Source of the DNA: Stictocephala bisonia | Lineage: Eukaryota; Arthropoda; Insecta; Hemiptera; Membracidae | Assembly: GCA_035578905.1 (NCBI GenBank) | Contig: JAQJVL010000160.1 | Span: 1,401,560-1,465,559, forward strand | DNA length: 64,000 bases | Direction: 5' to 3' | Position numbers and translations under genes: made by a program | The notes under the pieces: model-generated | The model's input: the letters and a program-made list of their open reading frames with translations, nothing else | Databases searched by the model: none | What the model was told of the DNA's origin: nothing | In this document: positions 34,241 to 44,349 of the stretch, piece by piece | Layout: the number at the start of each line of letters is the position of its first letter | Numbering within the stretch: position 1 is the first letter of the stretch

Positions 34241-34910
34241 CAATTATATTTTGTTCCATAGGAAGATGGATGAATACCATTAGCCTTGATTATATACACC
34301 TACAATAGATAAACCATCTAATAGGAATATTTATATTTTGTATAGTTTCAACTGGTCACGCTACTGGATAAAGTGACCAGTTTAATTTCTCGCTTTTTCC
34401 ATTATTGTATTGCTGCCTATTACTTATGGGAAATAAATTCATTTATTCATTTGTGCCTGTAATTTTGTTAGTTAGTGAGGCCCGCAACCACAGCTTTTTT
34501 AAACTGCATTACATTTAGATGGAGCTACACTAGCGCTCCACAATGGACCACAAAAACAGCTGATATTTTGAGACTCAAAATTTAACATTGGATGGGAAAT
34601 CTATTTGTGTATAAAATCAATGCCATTAGTCAGTTGTTATGTTTATTGGGTGGGAGTTTATCTAATTACAAATATGAGAGGATTTTTTTGTGCATTTTTA
34701 AAAGACTAAAAAATAATTTAATCAAAACAAAAAACTATAATTGAATAAGAAAGTATATCATTGATTTTAAAACATTGGATTGTAGATAAATAACATTTCT
34801 AATTTAATTGTTTCCCAAATTATACTAAATTTGTGGTAATGTTCTAAACATTTTTTGTTAAATAAAGGACACCATTTTAAATTTATTTCACATTTATTTT
34901 GATCTAATAC
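34241..34910. other. Presumed 3' flank of a minus-strand gene
   Basis: Contains AATAAA signals on the minus strand at 34887-34882 and 34898-34893, just after the stop at 34911. Nothing else supported. Confidence 0.4.
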
Positions 34911-35051
34911 TTATGATTCAATATAGTTAGGTTTTATCGTTGTACTGCTTCTATATTTGTCTTCATAGTTGACTATCTGATCTCCCTTTATTTTCGGACC
35001 TTCCTTCAATATATTGTCAATAACACTCACAACCTTGTTCTTTAAAATTCC
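34911..35051 (-). CDS. Candidate last exon of minus-strand gene (46 residues and stop)
   Basis: Acceptor TTTTCAG, then an open frame in phase 0 from GILKNKVVSVIDNILKEGPK to a TAA at 34913-34911. Two AATAAA signals follow within 30 bases, so this looks like a real transcript end. Lys-rich and hydrophilic; no domain recognised. The nearest upstream phase-0 exon is 38550-38597, 3.5 kb away across a P-like element. Whether it belongs to the large gene further right is inferred only from the shared phase and strand. Confidence 0.55.
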   Translation of the reverse strand, partial: GILKNKVVSVIDNILKEGPKIKGDQIVNYEDKYRSSTTIKPNYIES

Positions 35052-35879
35052 CTGAAAACATAAAAAAGATTATTTGTTGTTATGTTTCCAGAATGATGAT
35101 TTGTTTTAAATTGTATCGATAGTATATTGTGTAATATAATTACTTTGAGGCAAGTGTGCTGATAATATAAGAGGATGACTTAAGCTCAGATTTGTCAGAT
35201 ATTTATTCGGTAATCATCTTTATCATCTCAGGAGAGCAAAGTATTTACGAAGTGACTGTATATGGGAAGTTGGTTTGTATGGTCACTTGAAATTAAATAA
35301 TTACTATAGAAGGTGATGTTAGAATTGGATAATTATGTTTGCCAATTAATTTCACTTTCTTTTACTTATTTTTCAGAACGGAAATGGCTTTATCATACAG
35401 CTGAGTTTAGGGCTAGAGACTTAAACTTAAGTAGTCATAAAAGTAAATTGAAAAATATAACTTCTTTAAATGGTTCGGGAATACTGTAACACTATTGAAA
35501 ATATTGCATTTTATTAAATGTCTTGATGGAAAAGAAAACAGCAACTAATTATCTTGCAGAACTATTAATTTAGTCTTTTGAAGCTTGATTAAGATAAGCA
35601 CGTTGTTTTTAAACTTGGGTAACACGCCTCGATTTGGCTATCACTCATGATCAACTTGGGTAACCACCCTTGATCATCTTTGGTAGTCACCCCTGATTAA
35701 CTTGGGTAGCCATCCAGAACCAACTACTGTATTATACAAGGGTTCAGAGGCGAAGCAGCAGCAACAAAAACGTTACACTGTAGTGAAGCATAGGTACTTA
35801 CAACTAGTAGTAATACAAAAGTAAATTTAAGACCAAAAGGAAAGTTATAACAGTTATAAGTTGGTTGCAATGTATTTTT
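35052..35879. other. Intron, short repeat, otherwise nothing
   Basis: An imperfect repeat of AACTTGGGTAACCACCC lies at about 35615-35720. No coding seen. Confidence 0.4.
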
Positions 35880-38420
35880 TTACTTTCTCCCATTTACGTT
35901 AGCATAGAGAAAGTATTGTGATTGTAAAAAAAATATTTTTTAGAAGTTGGTCTAAAAATCCACTTTAGGGTCTCCTGAACCCAAAAGTGTTTTTTTTTTT
36001 TTTAATTTTTATGTCTGTCCGTATGTATGTCTGTCTGTGTGTATGTGCAGTTCACTGGAGACCAAACGGATGGGTCAGTTCAAGGCCACACTAGAATCCC
36101 AGGCCGCGTTGCTCCCCCACCACTCACGGTTCGACGTCACTGCATGGGGCGGACGGCGGACAACACCAGCCACCACAAACACAGTGTCGCTCACCTTTTA
36201 CCTTGTTTGTTGACTGATATATATTTATGAGGTGGTGATATTTGGAACCTGTTATTATTATGCCCTGTAAATGTTATGATCCAGAATGTAAAAGTAATTA
36301 TGTTAAGCCATTTATTGATGTTTTTTCCTTCCCGAAAGATCACAGGACATCTCAGACCTGGCTAAGAGCCATCCACAGAGATGACTATGAGATATCTGCC
36401 AATTCCCGTGTATGAATAAAACACTTCGATGAAAGATTCGTCATTAGGGAAGATTCTATAAGTCGTCTTGATGGAAGTATTTTGACTGTAAAACGGGATA
36501 GGTTAAAACTCAGAGACGATGCAGTTCCCACAATTTTTGAAAATCTTCCGCACTATATTACCGAAGATATTCCTCCCAAGAGGATGGACCCAGAGGAAAG
36601 GAGGATTGAAGTGGAAAAGCGATATAAAATCCTAACTAAAGAAAAATAACGACTAGACACAATTGATTCCTTCAGTAGCTTAGTAAATAATTATAAGAAG
36701 GAATGTAATTTAGACTTGACAAATGTGTATTCAAAACACAATAACAACCAACTGGTTTTATTCTTAGTTTCTCTGAAAGACAATATTTACCCTGTAGTTA
36801 TTATTTCCATAAATATCAATATTGATTTATCTTTTTGTATAGTTAAAAATAATATTTTGGTAAAAGACCATGTGTATTTGCGTACTTTTTCAGACAATTT
36901 AAAAATTGATAAATGGTCCAAACTAAAAGAAATAATAGTTAAGTTGCCTAATGAAATTAATGAAATACCTCAAGAAAATAAAATAGAATGTATAAGCAAT
37001 CTATTGGATATCATGTCTGAGGAAAGAGGAGACAATAATATAAGTCAAAAATTACGTTTTTTAAAAGAACAACTTAAATTAGCAATTTCAAATAAGGTAT
37101 CTTATTGACAACCTCCCTTGTATGGTTTGCACTCTATATTTTTGTTTTCCTGCAGCATACAAAAATATAAGGGAAGCTAAGATTTTTACTATGCCTCATC
37201 CTCGCTATTTACAATCATTTATCACGAACCTGGGAATTGGTAGCTCTGGTTTAGATTCGAATCATGTGAGATATTAAAAAAGAAGTTATCTTGTTTGAAA
37301 GAAAATGAAAATATCTGTAATTTACTGATTATGAAATTTATGTAAAATCAGAAATGAGTTATAAAGGGGGCAAGTTGGAGAGAATTGCTCATTATGTAAA
37401 TAATGAATCTGTAGGTCTAGCCACGACCATTAAAGCATTTATGGTCTCCTCACTTCTTTCACACAGTACAGATGTTGTGGGGTTATTTCCTTGTAGAGAT
37501 CTAACTTGTGATTACTTACATAATTTAATTTTACAATTGTTAAATATGTAATTAAACAACAAAGAAAAATGTTATTTAATTTAATGTAATTATCTTAGCG
37601 ATTCTTATATTTTTTTCTTGCCAAGACTGCTCTACTAGCTCTTTAATTTATGTAAAAAAATGTATAACAATCTTTTGTAATATTATTCTATTGAATAAAG
37701 ATGCGATAAGGTATCAAAAGAGAAACTTGTCGGGAAAGAGAGAGGTAAATGTAAGAAAAGAAAGGTTGATAAGTTAAATCAGTAAGTTGATTTTACTTCA
37801 GTTAATAGTCAGAAGTTTTCTAGATATATTTCATTATAAAGCATAAGTAAATCATTTAACTTGTGCTTTTTAACCCAAATAAATACTTATGCAATATTAA
37901 TTTATCGTTTATTTACGTCAAACATGCTCACAGTAAAATTGTTAAAACTTCCTATAAGCTATCACTGGTAATTTTGCTGAAATTGTAATTACTATAAGCG
38001 TGTGAGCAAGCGTCCAATGCAAGTTGTACGGGTATAGAGCGCTCCGATCCGCCCCAAGCTGTGACGTCACAACATGAGCAGCGCGGCCTGGAAATCTAGG
38101 GGGCCTTGGTCAGTTTTATAAAATTTGGTATGTAGGAGTATTTAGTCAATATCTCCAGACAATTTTTTCACTCTTTTGAAAGTTTAGGTTTTTTTTTAGT
38201 TTTATGGGCAAAAAACATTGAAAAATATACTTTTCTCTAAAACAGCTTAAACGATTTTGATTAAATTTTCAAGAAAGACGTGAATTACAATTTAAAATAT
38301 TTTAGTAAAAACTACATGCATATAACTAAACTAATTTTGAGTTATGGAAAAAACATATTTGGGAATCAAACTGGTAATTTTCAAGGTTTTAGTGTTTAAT
38401 ATAGGGAAAGTTGGTGTCAA
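35880..38420 (+). mobile_element. P-like / THAP9-type DNA transposon, decayed
   Basis: Contains a broken transposase (36260-37551). Imperfect inverted repeats flank it: about 36080-36155 on the left pairs with about 38045-38112 on the right (shared CAAGGCC, CCAGGCCGCG, GACGTCAC, GGGGCGGA read inward). Outside these arms, 35880-36050 and 38113-38420 look like further element or older repeat sequence; the true ends and the expected 8-bp duplication are not resolved. It lies in the intron before the exon at 34911. Confidence 0.6.
36260..37551 (+). pseudogene. THAP-domain P-element-like transposase, broken
   Basis: The frame from ATG 36260 encodes a THAP zinc-binding DNA-recognition domain: CYDPEC, then FSFPKDHRTSQTWLRAIHRD, then SRV-stop-IKHF, and finally LRDDAVPTIFE (the AVPTIF signature). 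The stop TGA at 36413-36415 sits exactly at the third zinc ligand Cys. A second stop is at 36647-36649. The same frame runs on to 37108 (LRFLKEQLKLAISN, the helix before the catalytic core). After a frameshift comes AAYKNIREAKIFTMPHPRYL (37152-37263). After another shift comes DYEIYVKSEMSYKGGKL and TTIKAFMVSSLLSH (37340-37551), the first catalytic block of THAP9/P transposases. The rest is missing. Inactive. Confidence 0.8.
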
Positions 38421-38549
38421 TTCTTTGGGAACACTTATTTAATTTGATAATACTAAATAAAGAATAAAATCATCAAACTAAATTTATTCTGTTTGGTGAA
38501 TCTGATATTTAAGGGATTTTAGAATTATTGTTCTAAATGAATTACCTAC

Positions 38550-38597
38550 CATTAATGCGTGCCGTGGAGTCACATGGTGTAATGGTACTTTTCCTTT
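38550..38597 (-). CDS. Candidate small exon, 16 codons
   Basis: KGKVPLHHVTPRHALM between acceptor TTTCCAG and donor GTAGGTAAT, phase 0 at both ends. Unusually unlike the AT-rich surroundings in codon content. No domain recognised. Fits between 41.4 kb or 46.9 kb exons and the last exon at 34911. Confidence 0.5.
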
Positions 38598-39211
38598 CTG
38601 GAAATAGAACAATATATAAGCATTACAAATAAATAGTAAATTTTCAAAGTAACTGACAAGATTAAAATTTAAATCTTCCATTTCTAAAAGTCATAATTTA
38701 CTGAAGACCTGTAGCAGAGATGTATAGCTGGCTAATACCTAAACAAGAGTTACTACTCGTGTGTGAACTAAAAGCATAAAACTTTTCAGCATGGTTTTAT
38801 AATTTAGTGCATATCAGTACAATAAAATATCAAGACATGCATTTATTGTTTATCTTGTAGTATATCTTGTGTGAAATTATATTTAATAGATTCGTTTAAA
38901 CATGACAATGACATATTTTATTTATGAACTGAGGGTAGCTTGAATACCTTCTAAAAAAATGGAACACTGTCATTCCTTTTTTGGTTTGGTATATATGTTT
39001 TCTCCGCAAAGGTTTCTGCTTTCCTGTTACATCTAGTTTAAATTTTGATCTGGAATTATCATAGCAAAATTGTTACTTGTTGCAAAGGCCATACCAATCT
39101 AAAACCCTGATCAGTTCTAAATAAAGAAAGTTACTGCACAAAACATTCCCATATTGGTGTGCTCTCAGTAACAGCTTATTTATTGTTAATGTCATATAGT
39201 AATTGGTGATT
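38598..39211. other. Intron, nothing recognised
   Basis: AT-rich. On the minus strand an AATAAA at 39184-39179 follows the candidate exon at 39212. Confidence 0.35.
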
Positions 39212-39271
39212 TTACAGTTTTGAAATTGTGCGTGCAAGTATACATCCAGCAATGAAGAGCAGATGAATCAC
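39212..39271 (-). CDS. Candidate alternative last exon (hydrophobic 19-residue tail)
   Basis: Acceptor TTTTTCTTAG, phase-0 frame VIHLLFIAGCILARTISKL then TAA at 39214-39212, with AATAAA about 28 bases downstream. If used, it would add a single short membrane-like tail. Short length makes chance likely. Confidence 0.3.
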   Translation of the reverse strand: MIHLLFIAGCILARTISKL

Positions 39272-39394
39272 CTAAGAAAAATGTTAGCAAAGTAATAAAA
39301 ACGTTCATGTCTGAGCATACAAGTATTAAATTAAAGGAATGCCTAGAACTAAAATGTCTGCAATTTGACAATTCTGATTCAGAGATTGACCTCA

Positions 39395-39700
39395 TTAAAA
39401 ATACATTTTAATAAGCAAGCAAAAACACCAGTAGATTGATACTAGTAATATAAATAAAGGTTTAACAAAACTGGAACTCCGAGGGCCAGTGCCTGCACAG
39501 TGACATGGCTGTCTTGACAATACTGCGTCGTTAGTGTCGTAGGGAAGAAAGAAACAGAGGCCGCAGCCAATAGTGCACTGAATGAGTACCATGTTATAAA
39601 ATGTTGGGTATCGAGTAGTTAGTCCTCGAGATCTCTTGCGGATGGCAGGACCAACATAATTGTCAGTCCCTCCCCTTATTCCCACATAAATGCTGATGGA
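39395..39700 (-). repeat. Dispersed repeat, copy 2
   Basis: Less AT-rich than its flanks, with an open frame of 96 codons on the minus strand; the part at 39540-39700 is related to 30130-30250. I treat it as a repeat of unknown class rather than a gene. Confidence 0.4.
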
Positions 39701-40589
39701 TAGTTGTAGTAATTATTACTACAAATTTATACATATTTAGAGCTACTAATGCATTTGCTGCTGCCATAAAAAACAACCTTTGTTACTTTTTCCTTTGAGA
39801 TACTCTATAGCATGTTAATAAACATACGAGTATTTACAATTTTTGAGTATTTAATAGCTCAAATACTTTATAATTAATAAAAGTAGTTTTGATGAAAGGA
39901 TATTGCAGTATTATTATAATTGTATTCTGTGTTCACATTAGATTTATTTCCCTTCAAATAGAATAATTCATTTAGATACTCATACAGTTACTATCAACTT
40001 TCATGTTAAGTAGGCCTAAGTTTATTAATATTTTTAAAATTAACTAAAAAAAGTTCACTAGTCTTACTCTAATGATAAGCGTTACATATATAGTCTGTAT
40101 TTGTTATTATCTGATTACTACATTATCGATGCCCAGTTTATATTCCCTCAGCGCCTTTTTCTCTCTGACAGTGACTATCGTGTTATGAAAAGGTTTCTGA
40201 ATGATACAACTTTAATGATACCTTTAAAGTTGTAATGCTATCAAAACTGTCTTCTTTTGAGTTTTAATTAAAAAAAAAGTAAGACATCAAAATACCCTTC
40301 ACCAATGGAAGACTTACAACTGCACCACTAACGTTTAACGAGCACTACATCTCTTTATTACACTTTATAGCATATAATTAATTATATTTTTATACTTTTA
40401 CTTGTTTCTTATACGTTTTACATAATTCTTTCATTTATTTACATGTTTATCTAAAACATTAAATATAACTCTTGACACCACCAGAATCAGCTAGTAGTGA
40501 CAGTGAAATGAGGTAATTCTTTATACAAACCCAGAAGTAAATAAATTAAAATAATTATAATAAAAATAATATTTGTTTGGAATTACAAG
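39701..40589. other. Intron, nothing recognised
   Basis: AT-rich, no supported feature. Confidence 0.35.
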
Positions 40590-40790
40590 TAACATTTTGA
40601 TAGGAATCAGCTGATAACAACTGACTGTTCATTTGTCATTGCACCGGGTAATTAATTAATGATACGTATTAAGAAATGGTTAGCTTTAGTTTGTAACAGT
40701 GGCTACATTCCCCCCTCTACACTCATCACACTCATTCACAATCCATATTTGTCCATATCTTGACGCTCAGCATCTTAAGAATAAATAAAT
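40590..40790 (+). repeat. SINE family A, plus orientation, 5'-truncated
   Basis: Begins near AATCAGCTGATAACAACTGA and ends CATATCTTGACGCTCAGCAT plus CTTAAGAATAAATAAATAAA, matching 63600-63790 with substitutions. Confidence 0.65.
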
Positions 40791-41256
40791 AAACAAAATT
40801 GTTATATATCATAAAATCAAATATTATTAAACAAATTTTCATACGTCAAAGTGAAGCAGAACGCTATTTTCAATCTCTAAGCAAAGCAATATCATAAAAC
40901 TTGAAACCAGAAAGTAAGGGAGGTTTATCATCTAACAATGGGAAAAGAAGTGTTACAGTTTTTACATAAAATGGCTAGTTTACTGTTAAAATTGCGTAAG
41001 TCAGCGTCAGGCGAGGGGGCTGTTGCAGAGAATGTGATAATTCATAGTCCTATAAAATCTATTGCAACGAAACAAATTTATTTGAATTATTTACATACAC
41101 TAATTCTACAATCTGTTATTAAAGCGCAACTTTATTTTATTTTAGATCAATATCAGGGTATATTAGTATTTAGTTACTTTAGTACTATATCACTTTATCT
41201 CAGGATATTTAAAGACAAAAGTAAAACCCAATAATTTACCAGAAGTCATTAGTTTC

Positions 41257-41403
41257 TTAGTTCAGTAATTGTATTATATTTTTATAAATGTTTTTAAATG
41301 TTGTAGCATTCAGAGGCTTTTGTGTCGTTCTTGTTTTTTTCAGAACTTCGATTTTCTTTTTAAATGCTTTCTCCATTTCATTATATTCCACATAAAACGC
41401 CTC
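41257..41403 (-). CDS. Candidate last exon, 48 residues and stop
   Basis: Acceptor TTTGGTTTTTAG then a phase-0 frame starting EAFYVEYNEMEKAFKKKIEV, Lys-rich and likely helical, ending in TAA at 41259-41257. Minus-strand AATAAA signals are about 120 bases downstream (41140-41131). The style matches the exons at 46880 and 60547, so it may be one 3' end of the large gene. No domain recognised. Confidence 0.55.
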   Translation of the reverse strand, partial: EAFYVEYNEMEKAFKKKIEVLKKTRTTQKPLNATTFKNIYKNIIQLLN

Positions 41404-41780
41404 CTAAAAACCAAAATTAAAGGAACGTGTTATTTAAATAATTTTGACACTAAAAATATTATGTTCTTATGAATTTGAATCTAACATTGAAAAAAAGAAT
41501 AATGTTTTAATTTTTAAAGATTTTATAGATAGATTATCATAAATTAGATGTAACAGTTTAATTCAGAAAATAGTTTCCTAGCAGAATTACATCACTTTTA
41601 ATAGAAAAATGACTTACTGACCATAATATTACTGCTTAACCGTTGTTTACCTCATCATTTTACCATTCCACTAAACTGATCTCATTCTTTATGATATTAA
41701 TGCACACTACCCAGTATTTTTTACAGCATTTTGTTAAATAAATTAATTTATGTGTGTTGTATACTATAAATTTATGTATG

Positions 41781-41935
41781 TTGGAGCGGCCATAGATAAG
41801 GGGTTAAGGCACTGGCTTGCTACGCAGCCGGACCAGGTTCGATTCCCGATGTGACCAGAAATGGATTTTGCACTGCTGCTCCCGAGGTCCAGAAGTCACG
41901 TAAAGCCATTGGTCCCCTGGTTAAATAAGATGATC
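41781..41935 (+). repeat. tRNA-derived SINE head
   Basis: GCGGCCATAGATAAGGGGTT and then GGACCAGGTTCGATTCCCGA are A-box- and B-box-like pol III promoter parts with tRNA spacing, followed by a non-tRNA body (GGATTTTGCACTGCTGCTCC). Not a functional tRNA: the cloverleaf does not form. This family differs from families A and B. Confidence 0.65.
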
Positions 41936-42104
41936 TTCAACTTTAACCTTTATACTATATTTTTGTCAGAATAACTAAAATACTGTTGTGTTTATTTGCA
42001 TACTGATAAGTTTTTCCACCTTCCCACCTGGAGAGATACGGTGGTAATAACCCATTAATATTAAATTATATTATTTGACATTTTTGTTAAATACCAATAT
42101 ATCT

Positions 42105-42316
42105 GTAAGTGCGAGTTAGTGGGTCAATAACACTGTGTGTAAAGGTGGGTGGATGGGTTTTCAATACACATCCAGAGGTTTTCAATGCCACTATACTTTT
42201 AAAGATGGGAGGGTCAATACCACCGAATTTGTGTGGGTGGATGGGAGGTTCACCATTCCCTTACATATATGGGTGGTTGGGTGGGTCAATACCTATGTAC
42301 ATTGGGTGGGTCTTAA
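42105..42316. repeat. Diverged copies of the G-rich minisatellite
   Basis: Repeats of GGTGGGTGGATGGG, GGGAGGGTCAATACC and GGTGGTTGGGTGGGTCAATACC, the same unit as at 21.3-22.4 kb in the G-rich orientation but degraded. Ends exactly at the TTAA of the next element. Confidence 0.7.
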
Positions 42317-42999
42317 CACGTTCACTGCGTTGTTATAATTTCTAGGCCATTCATCCTGTGCATCACACGATCTCGGGGTCTCGTTGCATACCATCAATTC
42401 AGTGCAGGATGAGATACCTTTTTCTCGTTGCGCAAAAGAAGTTCTGCGCACAATATCATGTCATCAATTAAAGATAGAGCACTTTAGGTTATTGTTTTAG
42501 AACTATCAAGTGACTGACGTCATAAGTGCTATGCAGTTGTGGATATAGCGTGTAAGCACAAGGCTTCAGGATCTCATGTTGCATATAAGGAAGTACTGTA
42601 ATAAATTATACTCCAGCTGAGAAATTGAGGTTTTGTTATAAATAAAGAGACGACTCAGCAACCACGTGGAACAACTCTCTCGCCTTTTCAAACAACTGCT
42701 GACGATCTGTTTGCTAATATTGACGTTTAGTCTACAATGTCATCGACGAGATCTATAGGTCTTGTTCTGCAAATAACTAATACATCATTACTCTGGTGCG
42801 GCACGTAAGTTATATATCTCGTGTAAGATTTAGATTACTATTAAATTCACAAAGAAAAATGCATTGAGTTTAACTCCTGCGCGTTAATTACTAAGAAAAA
42901 TATCACAAATGCAAATAAGGAATTAAATGCAAATTTCATCACCATGTGAATGTAAGCCTACAACACATGACCCCGGGATGTTGTGGCGCTGTGAACATG
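42317..42999. mobile_element. TTAA-flanked non-autonomous element
   Basis: TTAA at 42313-42316 and 43000-43003. Inverted ends CACGTTCACTGCG and (reverse) CATGTTCACAGCG, 11 of 13 matching. About 683 bp without transposase coding. TTAA target use suggests the piggyBac superfamily; the ends differ from those of the element at 11588, so it is a different family. It sits directly beside minisatellite units. Confidence 0.55.
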
Positions 43000-43003
43000 T
43001 TAA

Positions 43004-43604
43004 TGCAAGCAATGATCGTATGGCGTAAAGCAACGCATCATGGTCAAGTTCAGCAATGAGGGTTCAGAGTCTATCTTGACCAGTATGCGTTTACATCCTA
43101 CTTTAGTTGCCTTTAGCTTAGGAATGGGGAAAAATTCCTTTGAATAAATAACAAATGGTTGCAGTTAGAATGGTTCCAGACTTTTTTTGAAAAAAATTAA
43201 AAAAGAAAATATGTATAAATAAATTATAATTGCTTCAGATTTTAATATTGACATTAAAAAAGAGACAGTTTTTCAGTAAACTTTCAAGAAATAGTAAATC
43301 AGTTAGTTTTTCAGTAAACTTTCAAGAAATAGTAAATCAGTTTGGCTATAAATTTAATAATGGGGACCCCACCAGAGTCACTTCTACCTTGTCTACTTGT
43401 ATAGATAATATATTGATAAGCTCAAATTATGGTGAGTTTACCCTACTATAATATAATATAGATGTGTCATTTTCAGACCATAATGCACTAATCATTTTTC
43501 TAACTAAGTACTGACATGCTACTTTAACTGTTTTTACACACACCTATCTCACGATTTGTATATTAAATACTAGTTGGACAAAATTCTGTAAAGTGATGAA
43601 GGGT
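43004..43604. other. Intron, nothing firm
   Basis: A 44-bp direct duplication (GTTTTTCAGTAAACTTTCAAG... at 43267 and 43310) is present; the second copy follows the first directly. An open frame at 43230-43451 is partly made by it and resembles LINE endonuclease wording (NQFGYKFNNGDPTRVTS), so this may be part of the LINE to the right. Confidence 0.4.
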
Positions 43605-44115
43605 CACCAACCCTCCCATACACGTACTGCGGTGATGACTCACCCACCTACCCATACTCTTACAGTGGGAATGGGTGTGTAGTGTGGTCCCAACACACCC
43701 ATTCACGTATGGTGGTGATGGCCCTCCCACCCAACCATACACGTACGGTGGTGACGGCCATTGCACCTACCCATACATATACGGTGGTGATGGCCCTCCA
43801 ACTTACCCATACACGTACGGTGTGGGTGGGTGGGTAGGCCAATACTAACGCACATGTGTGGGGGTGGGGCCAATACCACTGTACGTGTAGGGGTGCGCGA
43901 GTGGGACATTACCACTGTACATGTAGGTCTGAGTGGGTGGGAAATTACCACTGTACATGTAGGGGTGGGCTGGTGGTCTATAACAGAACATCGATATTAC
44001 AGTTAAATTATCGATGTGGCAGAGGTGTAACAGAACAACTTTGAGCAGTAACTCTGTAAGGTGAAGCCAAGCCGTAACGCCCTAACTGAATTGTTAACCC
44101 ACCCGCCCACCCATA
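43605..44115. repeat. G-rich minisatellite, third locus, inverted blocks
   Basis: Units with CCCATACACGTACGGTGGTGATG in pieces at 43605-43825, then reversed units (CCAATACCACTGTACGTGTA, GTGGGAAATTACCACTGTAC) at 43830-43985, and one more forward unit at 44095-44125 with an exact CCCACCCGCCCACCC core at 44098-44112. Again the two orientations abut. Confidence 0.85.
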
Positions 44116-44349
44116 CTCGTACAGTGTAATACGGTTGCCTGAAATTAAAGCAGTTACTAAAAATAACTAAAATAAAAGAATTAAAAAAAAGAATTACAGT
44201 TAACTTTTCTAAATATATTGAATACAGAATTACGTAGTATAGTAATGTTTGATTCAATAGAACTTAACTGTAATAATTTCTTAATGAATTCATCTTATGT
44301 ATGAATGAGTTCTTACCAAGTAAAAATAAAACTCAAAAAAGTGAAAAAA

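Noticed and set aside
40938..41234. 98-codon plus-strand frame beginning MGKEVLQFLHKMASLLLKLR
   Set aside because: The second half is simple AT-rich sequence; no similarity, and the opposite strand here holds the poly(A) region of the 41257 exon.
41781..41860. Possible tRNA gene
   Set aside because: A- and B-box-like parts are present but the acceptor stem and cloverleaf do not form; best explained as a SINE head.
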